A stretch of DNA of 64,000 bases from Pseudomonas sp. MRSN 12121 (GCF_000931465.1 NZ_CP010892.1:620001-684000); one strand, 5' to 3'; shown: positions 53,790 to 63,121, counted from the first letter of the stretch. Notes: generated by a model not told the origin, from the letters alone. Program-made: numbers and translations.

Positions 53790-53889
53790 GTAGGAGCGGC
53801 CGGTCGACGCTCGATTGCTCGCGATGAATGCTGACGCGGTGTGCCTGCATAGCCGCGGCGCCTTTATCGCGGGCAAGCCTCGCTCCTAC
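53790..53889. repeat. composite REP element with an insertion in one arm
   Basis: A left arm beginning GTAGGAGCGG is interrupted by CCGGTCGACGCTCGA before TTGCTCGCGATGAATGC. The right arm is GCGGGCAAGCCTCGCTCC. The spacer contains GACGCGGTGTGCCTGC as in the related elements. Confidence 0.75.
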
Positions 53890-53892
53890 AGG

Positions 53893-54804
53893 TCAACCTG
53901 CGGCGAGCAGCGGATGCCCGGCCGCCTCGGCTTCTTCGCGCAACCACTGGAAGAACGCCCGCACCGGCGGGTGCCGTTCGCGCCCCGGCACGCACAGCGC
54001 GCTGTAGCCGGCACCGTCGACGTGGACGTCCGGGCGGTACGGCACCAGCAGGCCGCTGCCCACGCTTTCCGAAACCAGGATGTTGCTCGCCAGCACCAGG
54101 CCCTGGCCGGCGATGGCCGCCTGCAGGGCGTAGTGTTCTTCGTCGTACTCGCGAAACACCGGCTGCTCGCCCATCCAGCTTTCCCCGGCCTTGTCGCACC
54201 AGGCTTGCCAGCCATGGGCATAGAGCTGGGAGTTGTGCCAGCGCACGCTGATCAGCGTTGGGGTGTGCTGGTGGGCCTGGGCCACCTGTTCGGGCGAGCC
54301 ATACACCGCGAAGCACTCGTCGAACAGGCACAGTCCGTAGAGGCTCGGGTAGTCGTCCAGGCTGTAGCGGATCACCAGGTCGACGCTTGCGTCCTGATGC
54401 AGGTCGATGACGGCGCAGTTGGTGTCCAGGCGCAGGTTGATGGTCGGGTGGCGGGCATAAAAACGCCCCAGGCGCGGCACCAGCCACAGCGCGGCGAAGG
54501 CCGGCGTGGTGGAGAGCATCAGGTTGGCGCCGCTGCGTTGCGGGCGCAGGCTGTCGACGCTCTGCGCCACGTCGAGCAAGGCGCCATGCAGGCTGTGGAA
54601 CAGGCGTTCGCCACACTCGGTCAGGCGTACCTGGCGCGGCAGGCGTTCGAACAGCGGTACGCCGAGCCAGCTTTCCAGGGTGCGGATCTGGTGGGAAATC
54701 GCGGTCGGGGTCACCGACAGTTCTTCGGCGGCGGCCTTGAAGCTCAGCAAGCGCGAGGCGGATTCGAAGGCGCGCAAGGCGGTCAGCGGCAGATTGGCAA
54801 ACAT
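53893..54804 (-). CDS. LysR family regulator
   Basis: The 303-residue protein has the GcvA-type LysR HTH (LTALRAFESASRLLSFKAAA, then EELSVTPTAISHQIRTLE) and an effector-binding domain. It is divergent from an azoreductase-like gene with 142 bp between starts, so that gene is its probable target. I use the ATG giving MFANLPLTAL; a GTG three codons upstream is an alternative. Confidence 0.88.
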   Translation of the reverse strand: MFANLPLTALRAFESASRLLSFKAAAEELSVTPTAISHQIRTLESWLGVPLFERLPRQVRLTECGERLFHSLHGALLDVAQSVDSLRPQRSGANLMLSTTPAFAALWLVPRLGRFYARHPTINLRLDTNCAVIDLHQDASVDLVIRYSLDDYPSLYGLCLFDECFAVYGSPEQVAQAHQHTPTLISVRWHNSQLYAHGWQAWCDKAGESWMGEQPVFREYDEEHYALQAAIAGQGLVLASNILVSESVGSGLLVPYRPDVHVDGAGYSALCVPGRERHPPVRAFFQWLREEAEAAGHPLLAAG

Positions 54805-54946
54805 AAGGGGCACCTTATGGATGAAATGAATTCACCCTGATCAACTATTGCTCATTTGTTCCACGGCAGCGCCGTCACTAGCTTTGCTCCTCACCAGGGA
54901 GGCCTTTGCGGGCTTTCCGCGGCTAATCCCGGATGAGGAAGGACAG

Positions 54947-55585
54947 ATGAGCAGAATTCTAGCAGTACATGGCAGCCCCCGTGGCGAGCGCTCCCATTCG
55001 CGGCGGCTCGCCGAGCGCTTTCTCCAGGCCTGGGGCGAGGCCAATCCGCAGGGCCAACTGACCCGTCGGGAAGTCGGCCGGGCCTCGCTGCCCCACGTCA
55101 GCGAAGCCTTTGTCGCCGCGGCGTTCTATCCCGAACCCGAGGCCCGGCCGCTGTCGATGCAAGCCGACCTGGCCCTGAGCGACGAGCTGGTGGCGGAGTT
55201 ACTGGCACACGACCTGCTGGTGATCTCGGCGCCGATGTACAACTTCAGCGTGCCCAGTGGCCTCAAGGCCTGGGTCGACCAGATCGTGCGCCTGGGCCTG
55301 ACCTTCAACACAGTCCAGGACAACGGCATCGCCCAGTACCAGCCGCTGGTCCTGGGCAAGAAAGCGCTGATCGTCACCAGTCGCGGCGGCTTCGGCTTTG
55401 GCCCCGGTGGCGAGCTGGAGGCCATGAACCATGCCGACCCCTGGTTACGCACGGCGCTGGGGTTTATCGGCATCGACGATGTGACGGTGGTCGCGGCCGA
55501 AGGCGAGGAATCCGCCGAGCGCACCTTCCAGGTGTCTTGCGCCGAGGCCGAGCAACGCTTGCTGACCCTGGCGCGGACCTTCTGA
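54947..55585 (+). CDS. FMN-dependent NADH-azoreductase family protein
   Basis: The 212-residue flavodoxin-like NAD(P)H-quinone/azo reductase starts [20 protein letters not shown], where SPRGERSHS is the phosphate-binding loop for [24 protein letters not shown] near 98-118 is the AzoR signature, and [14 protein letters not shown] contacts the flavin. Obligate two-electron reduction of quinones and azo compounds is the family activity. It likely forms a small operon with the SMR gene 9 bp downstream and is paired with the divergent LysR gene. Confidence 0.88.
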   Translation: MSRILAVHGSPRGERSHSRRLAERFLQAWGEANPQGQLTRREVGRASLPHVSEAFVAAAFYPEPEARPLSMQADLALSDELVAELLAHDLLVISAPMYNFSVPSGLKAWVDQIVRLGLTFNTVQDNGIAQYQPLVLGKKALIVTSRGGFGFGPGGELEAMNHADPWLRTALGFIGIDDVTVVAAEGEESAERTFQVSCAEAEQRLLTLARTF

Positions 55586-55594
55586 GGAGGCAAC

Positions 55595-55900
55595 ATGGCC
55601 TGGTTATTCCTGCTGGTCGCCGCGGCCTTCGAGGTTACCTTCGCCATGGGCATGAAGTACGCCGAGGGTTTCACCCGCCTGTGGCCGTCGCTGCTGACGG
55701 TGGTGGCCGCGGTGGGCGGCATCTACTTCCTGACCCTGGCGATGCGTGAGCTGCCGGTGAGCATCGCCTATCCGATCTGGACCGCCATCGGCTCCCTGGG
55801 CACGGTGTTTCTCGGTTTTGCCTTGCTCGGCGAGAGCCTGACCCTGGTCAAGCTGGTGTCGGTGGGGCTGATCGTGGCCGGGGTGGCGGGGTTGAAATAG
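55595..55900 (+). CDS. small multidrug resistance family transporter, SugE/Gdx-like
   Basis: The 101-residue protein has four membrane helices and the essential glutamate in AAAFEVTFAMGMKYAEGFTR near residue 12. This segment resembles SugE/Gdx (FEVVWA.GLKY..GF) more than EmrE, suggesting guanidinium or a small quaternary ammonium export. AYPIWTAIGSLGTVFLGF in helix 3 is also SMR-typical. Such proteins act as dual-topology homodimers. AGGAGG precedes the ATG, and no guanidine riboswitch fits in the 9-bp gap. Confidence 0.88.
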   Translation: MAWLFLLVAAAFEVTFAMGMKYAEGFTRLWPSLLTVVAAVGGIYFLTLAMRELPVSIAYPIWTAIGSLGTVFLGFALLGESLTLVKLVSVGLIVAGVAGLK

Positions 55901-55924
55901 CCTGGCGGGCAATCTGAATCCCCT

Positions 55925-56040
55925 GTAGGAGCGAAGCTTGCTCGCGATGGCGGCTGTGCAGACGACGAATGTCTCTCGGTAGAACTGCGTCGGGTTTGGG
56001 GGCCGCTGCGCGGCCCATCGCGAGCAAGCTTCGCTCCTAC
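55925..56040. repeat. widely spaced inverted REP pair
   Basis: GTAGGAGCGAAGCTTGCTCG and CGAGCAAGCTTCGCTCCTAC are inverted around about 75 bp. Both arms belong to the GCGAGCAAGCTTCG class. A short GC hairpin, GGCCGCTGCGCGGCC, lies inside. Confidence 0.8.
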
Positions 56041-56179
56041 GGGTGGGGCAGGGAGAGTCGGCGCCGGTGAATGTCATGAAAGGGTCGCTAAGCTGTCATC
56101 TTGGCTGTCGATGCTTCTGGCTGACTTGCATCCAGCCTTGGCTGTTTCCCGGCACCGGCCCGATCACAAGGATGTTCCC

Positions 56180-57070
56180 ATGTCCCAAGAGCTTGCCACG
56201 CGTTACCCGCTGGTCCTGGTCCCCGGCATGCTCGGGTTTGTCCGGCTGGTGGTGTATTCCTACTGGTTCGGCATCGAGGCGGCGTTGCGTCGCGGCGGCG
56301 CAACGGTGATCGCGGTGCAGGTCTCGCCGCTGCACAGCAGCGAGGTCCGCGGCGAACAACTGCTGGCGCGGATCGCCGAGATACGGCGCGAAACCGGCGC
56401 GGACAAGGTCAACCTGATCGGCCACAGCCAGGGCGCGCTCACGGCCCGCTACGCGGCGGCCAAGCGGCCGGAGTGGGTGGCCTCGGTAACCTCGGTGGCC
56501 GGCCCCAACCATGGCTCCGAACTGGCCGACTATATCGAGCGCCATCACTCCATCGACACCCTGCGCGGGCGCCTGCTGAGCCTGCTGCTGCGTGGGCTGG
56601 CGGTACTGATGCGTTGGCTGGACACCGGTTATCGCGGGCCGCGACTGCCGGCGGATATCCATGCCTCGCACCGTTCGCTGACCAGCGAGGGCGTGGCGCT
56701 GTTCAACCGCCAGTATCCCCAGGGCCTGCCGTCCACCTGGGGCGGGCAGGGGCCGGAGGAGGTCGGCGGGGTGCGCTACTACTCCTGGTCCGGCACCTTG
56801 CAGCCGGGCAAGACCAACCGTGGGCGCAACCTGTTCGACGGCACCAACCGCAGCTGCCGGCTGTTCGCCAGAAGCTTCGTCCGCGAGGCCGGGCAGTGCG
56901 ACGGCATGGTCGGTCGCTACAGCTCGCACCTGGGCACGGTGATCGGCGACGACTACCCCCTCGACCACTTCGATATCGTCAACCAGTCCCTGGGGCTGGT
57001 GGGCCGGGGCGCCGAGCCAATCCGCCTGTTCGTCGAGCATGCGCGACGGTTAAAGGCGGCCGGGGTGTAG
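56180..57070 (+). CDS. triacylglycerol lipase, alpha/beta-hydrolase family I
   Basis: The 296-residue protein matches the Pseudomonas/Burkholderia lipase fold: oxyanion-side YPLVLVPGMLGF near residue 9 and nucleophile elbow GHSQGALTARY with Ser near residue 83. VAGPNHGSELADYI follows, the Asp is in CDGMVGRYSS and the His in DYPLDHFDIVNQ. It has no N-terminal signal peptide, unlike secreted lipases with Lif foldase, and no foldase gene is adjacent. The start at 56180 follows AAGGA; an upstream in-frame ATG at 56111 adds 23 residues that also lack a signal peptide pattern. Confidence 0.88.
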   Translation: MSQELATRYPLVLVPGMLGFVRLVVYSYWFGIEAALRRGGATVIAVQVSPLHSSEVRGEQLLARIAEIRRETGADKVNLIGHSQGALTARYAAAKRPEWVASVTSVAGPNHGSELADYIERHHSIDTLRGRLLSLLLRGLAVLMRWLDTGYRGPRLPADIHASHRSLTSEGVALFNRQYPQGLPSTWGGQGPEEVGGVRYYSWSGTLQPGKTNRGRNLFDGTNRSCRLFARSFVREAGQCDGMVGRYSSHLGTVIGDDYPLDHFDIVNQSLGLVGRGAEPIRLFVEHARRLKAAGV

Positions 57071-57095
57071 CCAGCGGGCATACCGATACCCCTTC

Positions 57096-57119
57096 GTAGG
57101 AGCGAGGCTTGCCCGCGAT
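57096..57119. repeat. REP sequence, single
   Basis: GTAGGAGCGAGGCTTGCCCG plus CGAT, between the convergent lipase and EamA genes. Confidence 0.75.
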
Positions 57120-57128
57120 GACCATCGA

Positions 57129-58016
57129 TCAGGCAACGCTGACCTTACGCCCCAACACCCTGGTCCAGCGCTCCGACAGAATCACCCCACCCAGGGTCAG
57201 CACCCCGCCCACCAGGTGATACAGCGCCAGCTGTTCATGCAGCACCACGGCGGCGATCAGTGCGGTGATCAACGGCAGCAGGTTGAAGAACAGGGTGGTG
57301 CGGCTCGGCCCCAGGCGTACCACCGCCTGCATCCACGCCAGCGGCGCGAGCATCGAGGCCAGCAGGCAGGCATAGAGCACCAGGGGGATGTTGTGCAGGG
57401 TCAGGCCGGTTTTCGGCGAGGCCAGGAACAGTGGCAACAGCACCACCACGGCCACCAGCACCTGCAGGTACAGCAGCACCAGCGGCGGCAGGCGCAGCTG
57501 CCATTTCTTCAGCAGGGTGCTGTAGATGGCGTAGGCCAGGGTGGCGACCAGCATCATCGCGTCGCCCAGGTTCACGCCGTGCTCCAGCAAGGCGCCGAGG
57601 CTGCCGGACGACACCACCACCAGCACCCCGGCGAACGACAGCAGCGCCCCCACCAGGGCCCCGGCGGTCAGGCGCTGGCCGAGGCTGGCGATCGCCATGG
57701 CCAGCGACATCAGCGGCATCAGCGAAAGGATGATGCCCATGTTGGTGGCCGAGGTCAGGGTCGCGGCGAAGTAGGCCAGGCTCTGGTACACCGCCATGCC
57801 CAGCACGCCGAGGATGAAGATCTTGCCCAGATTCGGGCGGATCACCGCCCAGTGGGCCACCACCGCCTTGAGCAAGAACGGGGTAAACAGCAGACCGGCC
57901 AGCAGCCAGCGATAGAAACCGATTTCCGCGGGGAAGATCGCGCCGACCGCCAGCTTGTTGATCACGGTATTGCCAGCCCAGATAAAGATGGCCAGTAACG
58001 GATAAGCGTATTGCAT
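57129..58016 (-). CDS. EamA/DMT family transporter
   Basis: The 295-residue protein has ten membrane helices in two EamA repeats. The first begins YPLLAIFIWAGNTVINKLAV with the typical WG/N motif, and the second repeat includes GDAMMLVATLAYAIYSTLLKKW. The family exports metabolites such as amino acids. It is divergent from an AraC regulator with inverted operator-like sequences between them, so its expression is probably set by that regulator and its inducer. Confidence 0.88.
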   Translation of the reverse strand: MQYAYPLLAIFIWAGNTVINKLAVGAIFPAEIGFYRWLLAGLLFTPFLLKAVVAHWAVIRPNLGKIFILGVLGMAVYQSLAYFAATLTSATNMGIILSLMPLMSLAMAIASLGQRLTAGALVGALLSFAGVLVVVSSGSLGALLEHGVNLGDAMMLVATLAYAIYSTLLKKWQLRLPPLVLLYLQVLVAVVVLLPLFLASPKTGLTLHNIPLVLYACLLASMLAPLAWMQAVVRLGPSRTTLFFNLLPLITALIAAVVLHEQLALYHLVGGVLTLGGVILSERWTRVLGRKVSVA

Positions 58017-58054
58017 GAGGACAACCAGAACGTTGATGAAGGGGGATTATCCAC

Positions 58055-58109
58055 TGTCTGGATCCACGCCTATACTTCGATCCAGACAACCCGCCCCTGG
58101 ATCCGGACA
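58055..58109. promoter_or_regulatory. operator cluster between EamA exporter and AraC regulator genes
   Basis: TGTCTGGATC (58055-58064) is the exact inverse of GATCCAGACA (58079-58088). A third copy with one mismatch, GATCCGGACA (58100-58109), follows in the same orientation as the second at a 21-bp distance, two helical turns. Repeats like these suit an AraC-type dimer. The last copy abuts the regulator's ATG, which suggests autoregulation. Confidence 0.75.
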
Positions 58110-58111
58110 GC

Positions 58112-58900
58112 ATGAGCAAAAAACACATCGACCTGCTGCCCTTCAGCGGCCTGCCGGCGCCGGTGTATTTTCGCTACGCCGATTTCGACGCCCACAGCCA
58201 TGCGCTGGAACACCGTCACCCCTGGGGCTGCCTGGAGTACTCGGCCCACGGCGTGATGCACATGGAGATCGCCGGCCAGCGTTTCATGGCGCCGCCGCAG
58301 TACGCCATCTGGATCCCGCCGGACACCGAGCATAGCTTCTACAGCCCGCAGCCGATCGTGTACCGCGCCGTGTGCCTGGCCCCGGAACTGTGCCGGGCGC
58401 TGCCCGCGCAAGCCTGCACCCTGGCCATCAGCGACATCCTCAAGGCGATCCTCAAGGACTTCGCCGCGCGCGACGTGCAGATCCCCGAGCAGGAGAGCGA
58501 CAGTCGCCTGGCCCAGGTGATGCTCGATCAACTGCGGCAGGCGCCGGTGCATCACGGCTACCTGCCCTACGCCAGCAGCCCGGCCCTGCTCGGGGTGCTG
58601 GAAGCGTTGCAGGCCGCGCCGGGGGATAACCGCGCGCTGGCCGACTGGGCCCGGCAGATCCATGTCAGCGAACGCACCCTGGCGCGGCAGTTCGTGCGCG
58701 AGCTGGGTATGAGCTTCGGCGAGTGGCGCCAGCGCCTGCGTTTCCTGGCTTCCATCGAAGCGCTGGACAGCCCGCGGAGCATCCAGGAAGTGGCCTTCGA
58801 CATGGGCTACAGCACCGCCTCGGCGTTCATCGCGATGTTCCAGCGCCAGGCCGGTTGCACCCCCGAGCAATACCGGCGGACCAGCCTACGGAACAGGTGA
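58112..58900 (+). CDS. AraC family transcriptional regulator
   Basis: The 262-residue protein has an N-terminal cupin-like sensing domain (HSHALEHRHPWGCLEYSAHG, then MHMEIAGQRFMAPPQYAIWIPP) and a C-terminal double HTH of AraC type (LADWARQIHVSERTLARQFV and QEVAFDMGYSTASAFIAMFQ). Divergence from the EamA exporter and matching repeats in the gap indicate it controls that exporter. The inducer is unknown. Confidence 0.92.
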   Translation: MSKKHIDLLPFSGLPAPVYFRYADFDAHSHALEHRHPWGCLEYSAHGVMHMEIAGQRFMAPPQYAIWIPPDTEHSFYSPQPIVYRAVCLAPELCRALPAQACTLAISDILKAILKDFAARDVQIPEQESDSRLAQVMLDQLRQAPVHHGYLPYASSPALLGVLEALQAAPGDNRALADWARQIHVSERTLARQFVRELGMSFGEWRQRLRFLASIEALDSPRSIQEVAFDMGYSTASAFIAMFQRQAGCTPEQYRRTSLRNR

Positions 58901-58971
58901 AGCTGTAACAGGGTTTGTCTACACTGCGTTGGAGGCCGTGCCCGTCGGTACGGTAACAAGGAGAAAACTCC

Positions 58972-59283
58972 ATGAAGATGCTGCGTATCCCGTTGTTGAT
59001 GGTCGGTCTGCTGCTCTGCTCCCAAGGATTTGCCGCCACGGCGGCCCAACAGGCCCAGCAGGACAAGATGAAGTCGTGCAACGCCGAAGCCACCGCCAAG
59101 ACCCTCAAGGGCGATGAGCGCAAGGCGTTCATGAGCACCTGCCTCAAGGCCACTCCTGCCGCGGCCGCCGTGCCCGCCACGCAACAGGAAAAAATGAAGA
59201 CCTGCAACGCCGACGCTACCACCAAGGCGCTCAAGGGCGATGAGCGCAAGACCTTCATGAGCACCTGCCTGAAGAAGCAATAA
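58972..59283 (+). CDS. PsiF repeat-containing protein
   Basis: The 103-residue precursor has a signal peptide (MLRIPLLMVGLLLCSQGFAA) followed by two near-identical PsiF repeats of about 32 residues (QQDKMKSCNAEATAKTLKGD and QQEKMKTCNADATTKALKGD, each ending FMSTCLK). Each repeat has two cysteines that probably form a disulfide in the periplasm. PsiF is phosphate-starvation-inducible in E. coli, but its role is unknown. GGAG precedes the ATG. Confidence 0.92.
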   Translation: MKMLRIPLLMVGLLLCSQGFAATAAQQAQQDKMKSCNAEATAKTLKGDERKAFMSTCLKATPAAAAVPATQQEKMKTCNADATTKALKGDERKTFMSTCLKKQ

Positions 59284-59445
59284 GCGTCTCCCTCGCAGGC
59301 GCGGGGGGCTCTCGATCCGGTGGCGGCGGCCAGTCCGACACACCCTGTATCTTGATCGCCAGCCAACTCGCGCCTGCCGGCCTCGCCACACCCTTGCAAC
59401 GCTGGCAGACTGCCAATCCTTTCACGCTGTTTGTCTTGAGGCTGT

Positions 59446-60456
59446 ATGCCAACGTTTTCTCAGCGTCACCTGTTGTTGATCAGTTGGGTGATCATTTTCG
59501 GCGGCCTGTTGCTGCTGATTCCCCTGCGCTTGTTGCCCAGCCTGCTCGCGGGCTTGCTGGTGTTCGAGCTGGTCAACATGCTCACCCCGCAATTGCAGCG
59601 CCTGATCGAAGGGCGGCGGGCGCGCTGGCTGGCGGTCGCCCTGCTCGGCACCCTGGTGGTCAGCGTGCTGACGCTGCTGTTCGCCGGCGCCATCAGCTTC
59701 CTGCTGCACGAAGCGGAAAACCCGGGCGCTTCCCTGGACAAGTTCATGACGGTAGTGGACAAGGCGCGGGGCCAGTTGCCGCCGTTCCTCGACTCCTATC
59801 TGCCGGCCAGCGCGGCGGAGTTCCAAGTGGCCATCGGTGCCTGGGCCAGCAAGCACCTGAGCGATCTGCAACTGGTGGGCAAGGACGCGGCGCACACCTT
59901 CGTGACGCTGCTGATCGGCATGGTGCTGGGGGCGATCATCGCCTTGCAGCGCGTGCCCGACCTGACCAAGCGCAAGCCGCTGGCGGCCGCGCTGTTCGAC
60001 CGCCTGCACCTGCTGGTCCAGGCCTTTCGCAACATCGTGTTCGCGCAGATCAAGATTTCCCTGCTTAACACCTTTTTCACCGGGATCTTCCTCGCGCTGA
60101 TCCTGCCGCTGTTCGGCGTCAAGCTGCCGCTGACCAAGACCCTGATCGTGCTGACGTTCCTGCTGGGGCTGTTGCCGGTGATCGGCAACCTGATCTCCAA
60201 CACCCTGATCACCATCGTCGGGTTGTCGCTGTCGATCTGGGTGGCCGCGGCGGCGCTGGGCTACCTGATCTTCATCCACAAGCTGGAATACTTCCTCAAC
60301 GCGCGGATCGTCGGTGGGCAGATCAGTGCCAAGTCCTGGGAGCTGCTGCTGGCGATGCTGGTGTTCGAGGCGGCGTTCGGCCTGCCGGGGGTGGTGGCCG
60401 GGCCGATCTACTACGCCTACCTGAAGAGCGAATTGAAGCTGGCGGGGTTGGTCTGA
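59446..60456 (+). CDS. AI-2E family transporter
   Basis: The 336-residue protein has eight predicted membrane helices, starting LLLISWVIIFGGLLLLIPLR and including LLVFELVNMLTPQLQRLIEGR typical of the family. The C-terminal half shows TLIVLTFLLGLLPVIGNLISN and a final glycine/proline motif (FGLPGVVAGPIYYAYLKSEL). The name comes from AI-2 export by TqsA, but other members carry other solutes or Na+/H+, so the substrate is open. The N-terminus at 59446 is the first ATG. Confidence 0.88.
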   Translation: MPTFSQRHLLLISWVIIFGGLLLLIPLRLLPSLLAGLLVFELVNMLTPQLQRLIEGRRARWLAVALLGTLVVSVLTLLFAGAISFLLHEAENPGASLDKFMTVVDKARGQLPPFLDSYLPASAAEFQVAIGAWASKHLSDLQLVGKDAAHTFVTLLIGMVLGAIIALQRVPDLTKRKPLAAALFDRLHLLVQAFRNIVFAQIKISLLNTFFTGIFLALILPLFGVKLPLTKTLIVLTFLLGLLPVIGNLISNTLITIVGLSLSIWVAAAALGYLIFIHKLEYFLNARIVGGQISAKSWELLLAMLVFEAAFGLPGVVAGPIYYAYLKSELKLAGLV

Positions 60457-60479
60457 CCTAGGCGGACCGAGCTGACGCT

Positions 60480-60543
60480 ATCGCGGGCAAGCCGGATCGC
60501 CGCCCGCTCGCTCCTACATGTAGGAGCGAGGCTTGCCCGCGAT
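60480..60543. repeat. inverted REP pair with a modified arm
   Basis: ATCGCGGGCAAGC-CGGATCGCCGCC-CGCTCGCTCCTAC is followed immediately by its cleaner inverse GTAGGAGCGAGGCTTGCCCG. The left arm has an inserted CGGATCGCCGCCCG similar to the one at 44774. Confidence 0.75.
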
Positions 60544-60563
60544 GGACGCGCCGCTATTCTTGA

Positions 60564-61829
60564 TCAGCCGTAACGCTTCTTCGCTTCGATCGCCAACCCG
60601 CTGCCGATGCTGCCGAAGATATTGCCTTCGACGTGACGGGCGTTGGGCAGCATGGCCGCCACGCTCTGGCGCAGCGCCGGGATGCCGCTGGAACCGCCGG
60701 TGAAGAACACCGTATCGACCTGGTCGACGCCGACGCTGGCCGTGCCCAGCAACTGGGTGACGCTGTCGCGGATGCGCTCCAGCAGGTTGTCGATGGACGA
60801 CTCGAACAGCGCGCGGCTCAGGTCGACGTCAAGGCCCGCCTCGATCCGGTCCAGGGGCACCACGCGGTTGTCGGCGTGGGTCAGCTCGATCTTGGTCTGC
60901 TCCACTTCCATGGCCAGCCAGTGCCCGGCGCGTTGCTCGATCAGCTTGAACAGGCGGTCGATGCCGCCGGTGTCCTCGATGTCGTAGCGCATGCTGCCCA
61001 GGGCCAGCTGGGACTTCTGCGAATACACCGAGTTGATGGTGTGCCAGGTCGCCAGGTTCATGTGGGTGCTGGTGGGCATGTAGGCACCGCTCTTCATCCG
61101 GCTGCCGTAGCCGAACAGCGGCATCAGGCCGGCCAGCGAGAGCTGTTTGTCGAAGTCGGTCCCGCCGATGTGCACGCCGCCGGTGGCGAGGATGTCCTCG
61201 TGGCGGTTGTCCAGGCCACGGCGCTCGGGCGACAGGCGCACCAGGGAGAAGTCCGAGGTACCGCCGCCGATGTCGACGATCAGCACCAGCTCTTCGCGCT
61301 CCAGGGTCGACTCGTAGTCGAAGGCCGCGGCGATCGGCTCGTATTGGAACGACACTTCCTTGAAGCCCAGCTTGCGCGCCACTTCGGCCAGGGTGTCTTG
61401 GGCTTCCTGGTCGGCCGCGGCGTCGTCGTCGACGAAAAACACCGGGCGGCCCAGCACCACTTCCTCGAACTCGCGGCCGGCGGCGGTTTCGGCGCGGCTC
61501 TTGAGCTGGCCGATGAACAGGCCCAGCAGGTCCTTGAAAGGCATCGCCGTGCCCAGCACGCTGGTGTCGTGCTTGATCAGCTTGGAGCCCAGCAGGCTTT
61601 TCAGCGAGCGCATCAGCCGGCCTTCGTAGCCTTCCAGGTACTCGTGCAGCGCCAGGCGGCCGTATACCGGACGGCGTTCCTCGAGGTTGAAGAAGACCAC
61701 CGAGGGCAGGGTGATCTTGTCGTCTTCCAGCGCAATCAGCGTTTCCATGCCGGGGCGCAGCCAGCCGACGGTGGAGTTGGACGTGCCGAAGTCGATGCCG
61801 CAGGCACGGGCCGCAGATGCGTTTTTCAT
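60564..61829 (-). CDS. Hsp70 family protein, YegD-like
   Basis: The 421-residue protein is the actin/Hsp70-type ATPase domain alone, without the substrate-binding domain of DnaK. Visible motifs are phosphate 1 GIDFGTSNSTVGWL near residue 12, a phosphate 2/IVDIGGGTSDFSLVR near 200, and an adenosine motif FFTGGSSGIPALRQSV near 368. The length matches YegD-like chaperone relatives whose targets are unknown. It is divergent from the cbpA-cbpM chaperone pair. A full 298-bp gap (61830-62127) between them holds no gene I can see. Confidence 0.88.
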   Translation of the reverse strand: MKNASAARACGIDFGTSNSTVGWLRPGMETLIALEDDKITLPSVVFFNLEERRPVYGRLALHEYLEGYEGRLMRSLKSLLGSKLIKHDTSVLGTAMPFKDLLGLFIGQLKSRAETAAGREFEEVVLGRPVFFVDDDAAADQEAQDTLAEVARKLGFKEVSFQYEPIAAAFDYESTLEREELVLIVDIGGGTSDFSLVRLSPERRGLDNRHEDILATGGVHIGGTDFDKQLSLAGLMPLFGYGSRMKSGAYMPTSTHMNLATWHTINSVYSQKSQLALGSMRYDIEDTGGIDRLFKLIEQRAGHWLAMEVEQTKIELTHADNRVVPLDRIEAGLDVDLSRALFESSIDNLLERIRDSVTQLLGTASVGVDQVDTVFFTGGSSGIPALRQSVAAMLPNARHVEGNIFGSIGSGLAIEAKKRYG

Positions 61830-62127
61830 GTCTTTCGAGTTCCGGTTAAAAAACGGCCGCGCAGTGTATGCCAGTCGTTCGCAGAATCGAAGGCCGGTTA
61901 TCCGCTAAATAGAAACCCGGCAGCCTTGAAAGACTATTCTTCACCCCAAACTTGCAGGCATGGGCCGGGCAGCCATCGGGCGGTCGCAAGAACCGCCGCC
62001 AGCTGCCGATAAACTTCTGCCGCGCCGCGTGAGTCACAAGTATTGAGATCGGTCAGCCCGGGCGCTGATCCAGGGTGCATGCTGTACGTCACGCCGCGCG
62101 CTATTGATAACGGATGGTGATCCTTAG

Positions 62128-63066
62128 ATGGACTTCAAAGACTATTACAAGATTCTCGGGGTGGAGCCGACGGCGGACGACAAGGCGATCAAGGCCGCCT
62201 ATCGCAAGCTGGCGCGCAAGTACCACCCGGATGTCAGCAAGGAAAAAGACGCCGAAGCCAAGTTCAAGGATGCGTCGGAAGCCTATGAGGCGCTCAAGAG
62301 CGCGGACAAGCGGGCCGAGTACGACGATCTGCGGCGCTATGGCCAGCACGGCCAGCCGTTCCAGGGCCCGCCGGGCTGGAAGGGCCGCGCGGACGCGGGC
62401 GGCTTTGGCAATGGCGGCGACTTTTCGGACTTCTTCAGTTCGATCTTCGGCAATCGCGGGCCGGGTTTCGGCGGTGGACAATCTCGCAGCGCCGGGCGCC
62501 GGGGGCAGGACGTGGAAATGGAATTACCGATCTTCCTGGAAGAGACCCTGTCGACCGAGTCGAAGAAGGTCAGCTTCCAGGTGCCGCAGTACAACGCCGC
62601 GGGCCAGCACGTCAGCAACACCAGCAAGAGCCTGAACGTGAAGATCCCGGCGGGCGTCGCCGACGGCGAGCGGATCCGCCTCAAGGGCCAGGGCGCGCCG
62701 GGCGTCGGCGGCGGGGCCAACGGCGACCTGTACCTGACCATTCGTTTCGCGCCTCATCCGAAGTTCGATATCGAGGGCGAGAACCTGATCATCACCTTGC
62801 CGCTGGCGCCCTGGGAGCTGGCGCTGGGCACCGAGGTCGCGGTGCCGACGCTCACCGGCAAGATCAACCTCAAGGTGCCGGCCGGCAGCCAGAACGGCCA
62901 GCGCATGCGCGCCAAGGGCCACGGCCTGCCGAACAAGGCCGGGCAGCGCGGTTATCTGTTCGTGCAACTCAAGGCCGTGATGCCCAAGGCGTCCGGCGAG
63001 GACGTCAAGGCGCTCTGGCAGGAGCTGGCGAAGAAAGCCGCCTTCGACCCGCGGGAGAATTTCTGA
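62128..63066 (+). CDS. cbpA: curved-DNA-binding J-domain co-chaperone CbpA
   Basis: CbpA is a DnaJ paralogue that stimulates DnaK and binds curved DNA. The 312-residue protein has an N-terminal J domain ([20 protein letters not shown], then [19 protein letters not shown] with the HPD at about 33-35). A Gly/Phe-rich linker lies at 75-115, and two C-terminal beta domains follow without the zinc-finger region of DnaJ. The absence of cysteine-rich repeats and the cbpM gene next door fix the identity. Confidence 0.94.
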   Translation: MDFKDYYKILGVEPTADDKAIKAAYRKLARKYHPDVSKEKDAEAKFKDASEAYEALKSADKRAEYDDLRRYGQHGQPFQGPPGWKGRADAGGFGNGGDFSDFFSSIFGNRGPGFGGGQSRSAGRRGQDVEMELPIFLEETLSTESKKVSFQVPQYNAAGQHVSNTSKSLNVKIPAGVADGERIRLKGQGAPGVGGGANGDLYLTIRFAPHPKFDIEGENLIITLPLAPWELALGTEVAVPTLTGKINLKVPAGSQNGQRMRAKGHGLPNKAGQRGYLFVQLKAVMPKASGEDVKALWQELAKKAAFDPRENF

Positions 63067-63121
63067 TCCGCGACCACGCCTGACCTGAAACATCTGACCT
63101 GAAACAGAGGAGTCGCCGACC

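Noticed and set aside
58903..58922. Pho box upstream of the PsiF protein
   Set aside because: CTGTAAC and TTGTCTA look like half-boxes, but the TGT repeats are 12 bp apart, not 11, and the match to CTGTCAT is poor.
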